A stretch of 11,927 bases of DNA. Origin: RGIG6353 sp045531285. GTDB lineage: Bacteria > Bacillota > Clostridia > Oscillospirales > SIG627. Shown piece after piece: positions 7,061 through 11,927 of this stretch. Under the pieces are notes generated by a model, which was not told where the DNA came from, made no database searches, and saw nothing but the letters and a program-made list of their open reading frames with translations. Every line of letters begins with the position of its first letter. Position 1 is the first letter of the stretch. The position numbers and the translations under genes were made by a program. The DNA lies in the NCBI GenBank assembly GCA_045531285.1, contig JAZSDT010000177.1, positions 1 to 11,927 of the forward strand, read 5' to 3'.

Positions 7061-7546
7061 ATGGAAAACACAGTAAAAGCAACTCTTACAATGGCTGACG
7101 GTGGTGTTATAAAGCTTGAGCTTTACCCCGATATCGCTCCCGTTACCGTAGAGAATTTTGTAAACCTTGTAAACGAAGGCTTCTATGACGGACTTATTTT
7201 CCACCGTGTCATTGCCGGCTTTATGATTCAGGGCGGATGCCCTCAGGGAACAGGTATGGGCGGTCCCGGTCATCATATCAAGGGCGAGTTTGCCGCAAAC
7301 GGCTTTAATAACCCCCTGAAGCACGAGAGAGGCGTTATTTCCATGGCTCGTGCAATGGACCCCAACTCTGCAGGAAGCCAGTTCTTTATTATGCACGCAG
7401 ATGCTCCCTACCTTGACGGTCAGTATGCTGCCTTCGGTAAGGTGACAGAGGGTCTGGAGACCGTTGATAAGATAGCGGGTGTCAGAACAGACGGACGTGA
7501 CCGTCCAATGATCGACCAGACGATAGAATCTATTGTAATTGATTAA
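7061..7546 (+). CDS. Cyclophilin-type peptidyl-prolyl cis-trans isomerase
   Basis: Catalyses cis-trans isomerisation of proline peptide bonds to aid folding. The 161-residue product is a single cyclophilin domain with no signal peptide, so it is cytoplasmic (PpiB type). The active-site stretch FHRVIAGFMIQGG starts at 47 with catalytic R49. SAGSQFFI (103-110) and LDGQYAAFGKV (from 118) follow. The tryptophan of human CypA before LDG is tyrosine (Y117), as in many bacterial members. GGAAGG precedes the ATG. It is the last gene of the operon. The nearest terminator-like structure is the repeat hairpin at 7652-7672. Confidence 0.95.
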   Translation: MENTVKATLTMADGGVIKLELYPDIAPVTVENFVNLVNEGFYDGLIFHRVIAGFMIQGGCPQGTGMGGPGHHIKGEFAANGFNNPLKHERGVISMARAMDPNSAGSQFFIMHADAPYLDGQYAAFGKVTEGLETVDKIAGVRTDGRDRPMIDQTIESIVID

Positions 7547-7562
7547 TCTAGTAAAAAAGCGG

Positions 7563-7714
7563 AGTTATATGCCAGGAAATTGCATTAAAACAGCCTCGCC
7601 GTTTCGCATTGTAGGGATATACCTAATGGTTACGGTAGGCGAGATTTGCCGGCGGTCGCTGACCGCTTTTTTATATGCTAGGAAATTGCATTAAAACGGC
7701 CTTGCCGTTTTTTT
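7563..7714 (+). repeat. Structured intergenic repeat, copy C plus start of the next unit
   Basis: The same repeat family as 1191-1352, forward orientation. TTATATGC(C/T)AGGAAATTG is present at 7565 and again at 7671, a 106-bp period. The CTCGCC box (7595-7600) is complementary to GGCGAG (7638-7643), 37 nt apart. The hairpin GCGGT-cgctg-ACCGC (7652-7666) is followed by six T (7667-7672) and probably terminates the cyclophilin operon. In the second unit AAAACGGC-ctt-GCCGTTTT (7693-7711) plus more T forms another terminator-like hairpin, and its box reads CTTGCC (7701-7706). Confidence 0.8.
7652..7672 (+). terminator. Repeat-borne terminator of the ligase-ACP-cyclophilin operon
   Basis: A 5-bp GC-rich stem GCGGT/ACCGC with a CGCTG loop and six following T residues, about 105 bases past the cyclophilin stop. 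No other terminator is visible closer to the gene. Confidence 0.55.
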
Positions 7715-7715
7715 A

Positions 7716-7750
7716 TGAGGGAGTGCTTTTTAGCAAAAAGCACTCCCTCA
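7716..7750 (+). repeat. Perfect 16-bp hairpin, second dispersed element (copy 1)
   Basis: TGAGGGAGTGCTTTTT (7716-7731) pairs fully with AAAAAGCACTCCCTCA (7735-7750) around AGC. The flank CGCTCCCTCGAAAAGC (7751-7766) is matched near the second copy at 10828-10864, read on the opposite strand. The element separates the CTTGCC box from its GGCAAG partner in repeat copy D, as if inserted into a repeat unit. Confidence 0.75.
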
Positions 7751-7828
7751 CGCTCCCTCGAAAAGCTATTTTAAGGTTTTAACAAGACACAACTCACCGT
7801 TTGTTTTTTTTGGGGGGATGTGTGCATA

Positions 7829-7874
7829 GCTTTGGATAGGCAAGTATTGCCCGCGGTTGCTACCTAAACGAGTC
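7829..7874 (+). repeat. Degenerate repeat copy D
   Basis: AGCTTTGGATAGGCAAG (7829-7844) matches the repeat core, but with GGCAAG in place of GGCGAG. The following hairpin has decayed to GGT-tgct-ACC. GGCAAG is complementary to CTTGCC at 7701-7706. The remainder of the 408-bp gap (7875-7954) holds only a weak possible promoter for the XRE gene: TTGCTG at 7891 and TATATT at 7924, with poor spacing. Confidence 0.6.
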
Positions 7875-7954
7875 AATTGCTATCCGATTTTTGCTGAAAC
7901 TTTTTCTGTAAAAAAGTACAATTATATTGGAATATTTGCAAAAGAGGTTATCGT

Positions 7955-8281
7955 ATGAGCAAGGACGTTGAGTTTAAAAATACGGATAGATTTGTGCAGC
8001 TGGGAATAGCAATTTCTACTTTAAGGAGAATACGCGGAATGTCCCAGGATGAATTGGCAAACCAGGCGCATATAAGCCGTGGATTGTTAAGCCGAATTGA
8101 AGCTCCAAATATGGCGCATAATTTTACTCTGGAGGTGTTTTATAACCTTGCGGATGCCCTGGACGTAACCCCCGAACAGCTCATAGCGGCTTCTGTCTTG
8201 CCCGACGGAATTATTGAAAAGAGTTACGTGTTCAGCGTTGCTCAAAAATACAGCTTTGAGAATATACGTAAAGGCTATTGA
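7955..8281 (+). CDS. XRE-family helix-turn-helix transcriptional regulator
   Basis: A 108-residue DNA-binding protein that is essentially one HTH_XRE domain (about residues 15-78). Helix 2 is QDELANQA (31-38), the recognition helix is around SRGLLSRIE (41-49), and the domain closes with LADALDVTPEQLI. A short tail follows with no sensor domain, so any signal is probably a partner protein or self-association. AAAGAGG lies about 7 bases before the ATG. The -35 of the next promoter overlaps its stop codon, and a perfect palindrome sits on that promoter's -10. The lipoprotein operon is therefore the obvious candidate target. That link is inference. Confidence 0.88.
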   Translation: MSKDVEFKNTDRFVQLGIAISTLRRIRGMSQDELANQAHISRGLLSRIEAPNMAHNFTLEVFYNLADALDVTPEQLIAASVLPDGIIEKSYVFSVAQKYSFENIRKGY

Positions 8282-8307
8282 CAACCTACAGTATAATACT
8301 TTATAAT
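8278..8307 (+). promoter_or_regulatory. Promoter of the lipoprotein pair
   Basis: TTGACA (8278-8283), 18 bp, TATAAT (8302-8307): both hexamers are consensus. The TGA stop of the XRE gene lies within the -35. The first lipoprotein ATG is about 45 nt beyond the expected start site. A second TATAAT at 8292 has no -35 at suitable distance. Confidence 0.8.
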
Positions 8308-8312
8308 AAAGT
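8298..8312. promoter_or_regulatory. Candidate operator: perfect 15-bp palindrome on the -10
   Basis: ACTTTAT-A-ATAAAGT is a perfect 7+1+7 inverted repeat centred on 8305 and enclosing the -10 TATAAT. A protein bound here would block RNA polymerase. The adjacent XRE regulator is the natural candidate binder. AT-rich composition makes a chance palindrome possible. Confidence 0.5.
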
Positions 8313-8360
8313 TGATGATATTCAGTGCCGAAGCATTGCAAGAGCGAAAGGAGAGTGACT

Positions 8361-9398
8361 ATGAAAAAAACGGTTTTATTGGCTTTTCTTCTTATGCTTC
8401 TGCTTGTGTCCTGCAAGGAGGAGCCCGACTTTAGGGAGGTTCAGGTATCCGATGACGTCGCGTTATCCCAGACCGTAACACCCAATGAGCTTGACAAGGA
8501 GACCGATTTCAAGGCAATTTTGCCTCTGTACAGGAACAGCCTTGGACAGAGTCAGGAAAAGTACGATGATATGATATGGCAAATGTCGGTGGAAAACCGT
8601 TTGATACATTTTCTGGACGCTCTCGTATATCAAAACGTTGAGCTTGTAAACGTGTACACAAACGGTTGGGGACACGATTACAGCGGAGTCGCTATGACCT
8701 ATGAGCTTGGCGAAACGGAAGCTGCCGAGTGGGACGGATGTAAGGCAGTTGTAAAAATAAAGGTAACAAAAAGCGATAACGCTACCTTCCCTGTAGGAGA
8801 GCACGAATATGAAATTACCTCGAATTACATGCCCGACCCTGCCTTTATAAGCATAAAGAAGGTGGGGCAGGAGCTAAATGACAACCTGCCGGAATCCGAC
8901 GACCCGAAGCTGAAGGATGCACTTGTATTTTCCGACAGATACCTTGATTGGTGTATGTATGAAACAAAAGACGCTCCCGATATTGACAAGCTTTTCGAAC
9001 TGATAAAGCTTGACGTGTATGAAAATCTTGTAATAAGACTTGACGGATTCACCCTTGCGGATTTTGAAAAATATATGTTGGACAGATTTGGTGCGGAGCA
9101 GGGAAGCTACCCTGAAATAACGGAAAAGCTCCAACGTTACTACGACGTTGAAAAAGAAAAATACGTCTATTCCTACGGTCAGTGTGCCACAACCTATGCC
9201 TGTCGTATAACGGGAGTTGACAAGACCGATAAGGGATATAATATAAACTACGAATTCTATTCTGATATGGCATATTTGCAAAAGTGTATGGACGTAACAC
9301 TGGTTTTTGAAGAAAACGAAAACACCGATATTATGAGGCTTGTGAACGTTGAAAGAAATGCAATTATCAACGTACCCAGAGCATCATACAATGCATAA
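8361..9398 (+). CDS. Putative lipoprotein, paralogue 1
   Basis: A 345-residue secreted lipoprotein of unrecognised family. The signal peptide is KK plus a Leu-rich core ending in the lipobox LVSC, so the mature protein would begin at that cysteine with a lipid anchor. An acidic linker containing TVTPNE follows. The body is alpha/beta-like and acidic with the motifs FPVGEHEYEI and YSDMAYLQKC near the C terminus. ATG 8361 was chosen over 8325 because AAAGGAGAG lies 8 bases upstream and the signal peptide starts there. The next gene is a clear paralogue (matching FPVG, YSD-AY and FEEN segments), 13 nt downstream in the same operon. Possible roles such as a ligand-binding or immunity-type surface protein cannot be separated from sequence. 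Confidence 0.85.
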   Translation: MKKTVLLAFLLMLLLVSCKEEPDFREVQVSDDVALSQTVTPNELDKETDFKAILPLYRNSLGQSQEKYDDMIWQMSVENRLIHFLDALVYQNVELVNVYTNGWGHDYSGVAMTYELGETEAAEWDGCKAVVKIKVTKSDNATFPVGEHEYEITSNYMPDPAFISIKKVGQELNDNLPESDDPKLKDALVFSDRYLDWCMYETKDAPDIDKLFELIKLDVYENLVIRLDGFTLADFEKYMLDRFGAEQGSYPEITEKLQRYYDVEKEKYVYSYGQCATTYACRITGVDKTDKGYNINYEFYSDMAYLQKCMDVTLVFEENENTDIMRLVNVERNAIINVPRASYNA

Positions 9399-9411
9399 GG
9401 AGGAAACAATT

Positions 9412-10506
9412 ATGAAAAAAACTTTATTGGTAGTACTTATGGCTTTATTGCTTGTATCCTGCAAGAGCCAACAGCCCGATTCTACTGGAGAGCCACCCGT
9501 TGACAAACAGCCCGACAATGCACAGACTGTTACCCCTAATGAAGCTCCCGAGGACGTTATCGAAGAGGGCTATGAGGAATTTGAGTATAAAATAACTGCA
9601 AGAGACTATGATAGCATATACGAGAACCTTTCAAACGAACAGATGACACGTGAATTTCTGTCGGCAATATGTCTGCGTGACCTTGAGGTTTTACAGTTGT
9701 ATATGCAAGGAAATACTACAGACGAGCTGATGAAAATAAAGGCTGACGTGATGATTGACGGCGGAAAGGTCGTAACAGAGTATTTTGGTGACACACCCTT
9801 TGACGGACTTGAAACAAAGGTGAAATTCATCGTAAGTGAAAGCGAAAGCGAAGTTTTCCCCGTTGGAGTATATGATTACGTTCTGCTTGCTCGCAAGACA
9901 GGAGCCTTCGGTATTGAATATTTCGGACCCGATGACGGATATGCTTCATTCCAAAAGGCAATTGTGCCCGATAAGAGCGCTTCTCCCGTCCTTTATAATA
10001 CCTATAAATTTATTGAGGAATATTATAGAAACTTTCCCATTGCCACAGCCGATGACGTGCTGAACACTGATGTCAACTTTGTCAGCATTATGCACCTTGC
10101 CGTTCACACACGTATGGCTTTGAGTGAGGACTTTATTTTCACCACGACCCTTGAAGAGTTCAAGGAGTACGTAAGTCTGCAGTTTGGATACACCGATGAG
10201 GCTGTGTTGAATCGCTTTGCAAACGCTTTGTCGAATGCACCGTATGCCACTGCTGACGAAAACGGTGTCTATACTGTATGCTGTGCTCACGGCTACGGAA
10301 CACTGTCCAATGCCCTGGTGAATATCGAAATGAGCGACGGACTTTATGCTTTTACCTATGCAATATACTCGGATTCGGCATACACCGTACAGTGCAGGGA
10401 AGACGTATTTATCTTTGAAGAAAACAAGGACAGTGACGTAATGACGTTGATTGAAGTGCAGTCCACTACATTCAACGACCTTCCTCAATACGTATTCAGC
10501 ATTTAG
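9412..10506 (+). CDS. Putative lipoprotein, paralogue 2
   Basis: A 364-residue secreted lipoprotein, diverged duplicate of its upstream neighbour. The signal peptide ends in the lipobox LVSC (cysteine 17), followed by a Pro/Asp/Glu-rich linker with TVTPNE. Shared landmarks with paralogue 1 in the same order: a helical FLSAI-LRDLEVLQLY segment, FPVGVYDY, and YSDSAY followed by IFEENKDSDVMTL. Identity looks low overall but is collinear to the end. GGAGG directly after the previous stop serves ATG 9412; an in-frame start at 9349 would overlap paralogue 1 and lack a signal peptide. The TAG stop ends exactly on the first base of the repeat array. No conventional + strand terminator is visible afterwards. 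Confidence 0.85.
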   Translation: MKKTLLVVLMALLLVSCKSQQPDSTGEPPVDKQPDNAQTVTPNEAPEDVIEEGYEEFEYKITARDYDSIYENLSNEQMTREFLSAICLRDLEVLQLYMQGNTTDELMKIKADVMIDGGKVVTEYFGDTPFDGLETKVKFIVSESESEVFPVGVYDYVLLARKTGAFGIEYFGPDDGYASFQKAIVPDKSASPVLYNTYKFIEEYYRNFPIATADDVLNTDVNFVSIMHLAVHTRMALSEDFIFTTTLEEFKEYVSLQFGYTDEAVLNRFANALSNAPYATADENGVYTVCCAHGYGTLSNALVNIEMSDGLYAFTYAIYSDSAYTVQCREDVFIFEENKDSDVMTLIEVQSTTFNDLPQYVFSI

Positions 10507-10907
10507 CGGAGAGCCTCCGCTGGCAAAGCTCGCCTATCCGTACGCTGACAGTGTGCAAACAAATCAAAACGGCGAGGTTGTATTAAAGTGTTTTTTAGAA
10601 AGCAAAACGGCGGAGAGCCTCCGCTGGCAAAGCTCGCCTATCCATACGCTGATAGTGTCCAAATAAAGCAAGATGGCGAGGTTGTATTAAAGTGTTTTTT
10701 AGAAAGCAAAACAGCGGCTCGCCGCCGAGGCAGAGCTCGCCTATCCATACGCTGACAGTGTCCAAGTAAAGCAAGATGGCAAGGTTAAATTCTTAACGAA
10801 GCTTTCAAAATTGCTTTTCGTGGGAGCGCGAGGGAGTGCTTTTTGCTAAAAAGCATTCTCTCGCAAAACGGCGGAGAGCCTCCGCTGGCAAAGCTCGTCT
10901 ATTCATA
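10506..10907 (-). repeat. Structured repeat array, copies E1-E4 (104-bp period)
   Basis: Four copies in reverse orientation relative to those at 1191 and 7563. Units begin at 10506, 10610, 10714 and 10871; the first two spacings are exactly 104 bp. The last is 157 bp because a hairpin element lies within it. E1 and E2 differ at about 8 of 104 positions, 7 of them between the CTCGCC and GGCGAG boxes. Hairpins are GCGGAG-agc-CTCCGC in E1, E2 and E4, and GCGGC-tc-GCCGC in E3. Box pairs are 10529/10571, 10633/10675 and 10736/10778, each with 36 nt between; E3 has GGCAAG. With the pnp terminator the array fills the 462-bp gap between convergent genes. Confidence 0.85.
10828..10864 (+). repeat. 17-bp hairpin, second dispersed element (copy 2)
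   Basis: GCGAGGGAGTGCTTTTT (10828-10844) pairs with AAAAAGCATTCTCTCGC (10848-10864) around GCT. The two departures from perfect pairing become G-U wobbles if transcribed from the + strand. Together with its flank (about 10785-10827) it matches 7716-7790 in inverted orientation. It lies inside a repeat unit and lengthens that unit by 53 bp. Confidence 0.75.
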
Positions 10908-10908
10908 C

Positions 10909-10952
10909 AAAAAAATAGCGGTTTAAAAACTCTTTTGAGCTTTTAAACCGCT
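10909..10952 (-). terminator. Rho-independent terminator of pnp
   Basis: On the minus strand AGCGGTTTAAAA (10952-10941) pairs with TTTTAAACCGCT (10928-10917). The stem continues after one mismatch into GAG/CTC, and a run of seven T follows (10915-10909). It lies about 17 bases past the pnp stop. Confidence 0.9.
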
Positions 10953-10968
10953 GTTTTGTATTTAGTGA

Positions 10969-11927
10969 TTATTCTTCTGTTTTCTCTACTTCTTCAAGTG
11001 CGTCCTTGCGAGAGAGATTGATTCTGCCCTTATCGTCGATTTCGATGAGCTTAACCTTGATTACGTCGCCAACAGATACAACGTCCTCAACCTTTTCTAC
11101 TCTCTTCTTGTCGAGCTTGGAGATGTGAACAAGTCCTTCCTTACCGGGAGCAAACTCAACGAATGCACCGAAGGTCATAAGTCTTGTTACAGTACCTGTA
11201 TAAACCGTACCTACAACAGGGTCAAGAGCAATAGCGTTGATCATATCAAGAGCCGAGTAAGCCGCATTCTTGTCAATTGCCGCAATGAAGATGCTTCCGT
11301 CGTCTTCAATATCAACCTTTGCACCTGTGTCAGCACAAATCTTCTGAATAACCTTACCGCCCTTACCGATAACCTCGCTTATCTTTTCGGGGTCGATCTT
11401 GGTGGTGATCATCTTGGGTGCCCAAGCGGATACGTCCTCACGTGATGCGGGAATAGCCTTGAGAATAACCTCGTCGATGATGTGGTTTCTTGCAACGTGA
11501 GTTGTTTCAAGAGCGTTCTTGATGATCTCGGGAGTAAGACCGTCGATCTTAAGGTCCATCTGAATTGCTGTGATACCTTCCTTTGTACCTGCAACCTTGA
11601 AGTCCATATCGCCGAAGAAGTCTTCAAGACCCTGAATATCGATCATGGTCATCCATCTGTCCTCTTCTGTGATAAGACCGCAGGAGATACCTGCAACGGG
11701 AGCCTTGATGGGAACACCTGCGTCCATAAGGGCGAGGGTGGAGCCGCAAATAGATGCCTGAGAGGTGGAGCCGTTGGAGGAAACTACCTCGGAGACGAGT
11801 CTGATGGCATAGGGGAATTCCCCAACGGGAGGGATAACGGGCTCAAGAGCTCTCTCTGCCAAAGCACCGTGACCTATCTCACGGCGTCCGGGGCTTCTTG
11901 CCGCCTTTGCCTCACCTACGGAATAGC
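10969..11927 (-). CDS. pnp: Polyribonucleotide nucleotidyltransferase (PNPase), C-terminal part; start outside window
   Basis: PNPase degrades RNA 3' to 5' using phosphate and is a core RNA-turnover enzyme. The last 318 residues are visible. They begin in the second RNase PH domain with SVGEAKAARSPGRREIGHG, then SNGSTSQASICGSTLALM. The catalytic region IQGLEDFFGDMDFKVAGT follows with its conserved aspartates. A KH domain comes next (IDPEKISEVIGKGGKVIQ, GxxG loop intact), then an S1 domain (YTGTVTRLMTFGAFVEF through GRINLSRKDAL), and a short acidic tail. The frame is open to the window edge; an apparent TTG start at 11862 is internal to the conserved GHGALAERAL segment. No defect is seen. rpsO is the usual upstream neighbour but would lie outside the window. 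Confidence 0.97.
   Translation of the reverse strand, partial: YSVGEAKAARSPGRREIGHGALAERALEPVIPPVGEFPYAIRLVSEVVSSNGSTSQASICGSTLALMDAGVPIKAPVAGISCGLITEEDRWMTMIDIQGLEDFFGDMDFKVAGTKEGITAIQMDLKIDGLTPEIIKNALETTHVARNHIIDEVILKAIPASREDVSAWAPKMITTKIDPEKISEVIGKGGKVIQKICADTGAKVDIEDDGSIFIAAIDKNAAYSALDMINAIALDPVVGTVYTGTVTRLMTFGAFVEFAPGKEGLVHISKLDKKRVEKVEDVVSVGDVIKVKLIEIDDKGRINLSRKDALEEVEKTEE

Noticed and set aside
7553..7672. Inverted AAAAAAGCGG / CCGCTTTTTT as terminal repeats of a MITE-like transposon
   Set aside because: The left end is better explained as a decayed end of a preceding repeat unit. No target-site duplication is visible and other copies lack the inverted end.
8292..8297. Alternative -10 TATAAT for the lipoprotein operon
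   Set aside because: It is only 8 bp from the TTGACA, and no acceptable -35 lies 16-18 bp upstream. The TATAAT at 8302 fits far better.
9946..10488. 180-residue minus-strand frame inside lipoprotein 2
   Set aside because: It is antisense to a gene with a clear signal peptide and a paralogue. No start signal or family motif is present.
10451..10666. 71-residue + strand reading frame through the repeat array
   Set aside because: It starts inside the second lipoprotein in another frame and continues across repeat units E1 and E2. It has no ribosome binding site and its pattern follows the repeat, not codons.
10506..10907. CRISPR array, because of regular tandem spacing
   Set aside because: The 104-bp period is too long. 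Almost the whole unit is conserved rather than a short repeat with unique spacers, and no cas genes are present.

Overview
The window looks like chromosomal DNA of a moderately AT-rich, Gram-positive Clostridia-type anaerobe, possibly in the Oscillospiraceae/Ruminococcus range. The evidence is strong AGGAGG-type ribosome binding sites, near-consensus sigma-A promoters, separate secD and secF genes, LVSC-type lipoproteins with short acidic linkers, and an M50 protease of the SpoIVFB type. The genus call is inference from style, not from a marker gene.

Layout. 1-1089: 3' part of an unrecognised acidic, probably exported protein that opens with an EPEVVTP(N/D) octapeptide repeat and ends with a TolB-like SPDGKYLAY motif. 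1090-1504: intergenic region with a terminator, two copies of a structured repeat, and the secD promoter. 1505-3692: secD-secF. 3709-3751: terminator. 3750-4528: small membrane-anchored protein, then an M50 intramembrane protease. 4486-4950 (minus): trmL, convergent with the protease and overlapping its 3' end. 5041-7546: a consensus promoter driving an acyl-activating (AMP-binding) enzyme, an acyl carrier protein and a cyclophilin. 7547-7954: intergenic region filled with the same structured repeat plus a second hairpin element. 7955-8281: XRE-family regulator. 8361-10506: two paralogous lipoproteins behind a strong promoter whose -10 lies inside a perfect palindrome. 10507-10968: four more repeat copies (three regular at 104 bp), the second hairpin element again, and the pnp terminator. 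10969-11927 (minus): 3' part of pnp (polynucleotide phosphorylase).

How the genes fit together. secD/secF supply the proton-driven accessory subunits of the Sec translocon, which exports proteins such as the lipoproteins here. The ligase-ACP pair suggests activation of a carboxylic acid and possible loading onto a dedicated carrier. The XRE gene and the two lipoproteins look like a regulator-target module. The rest (trmL, cyclophilin, pnp) is RNA and protein housekeeping.

Most unusual signal. A repeat unit of about 104-108 bp occupies all three large intergenic gaps. It holds a short GC hairpin whose closing pair changes in a compensatory way (C-G, T-A, A-T). It also holds two 6-nt boxes about 36 nt apart that stay complementary, including a C-G / U-A / U-G exchange. 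This behaves like a structured RNA or terminator-associated repeat rather than a gene or a CRISPR, and I do not recognise it as a named family.
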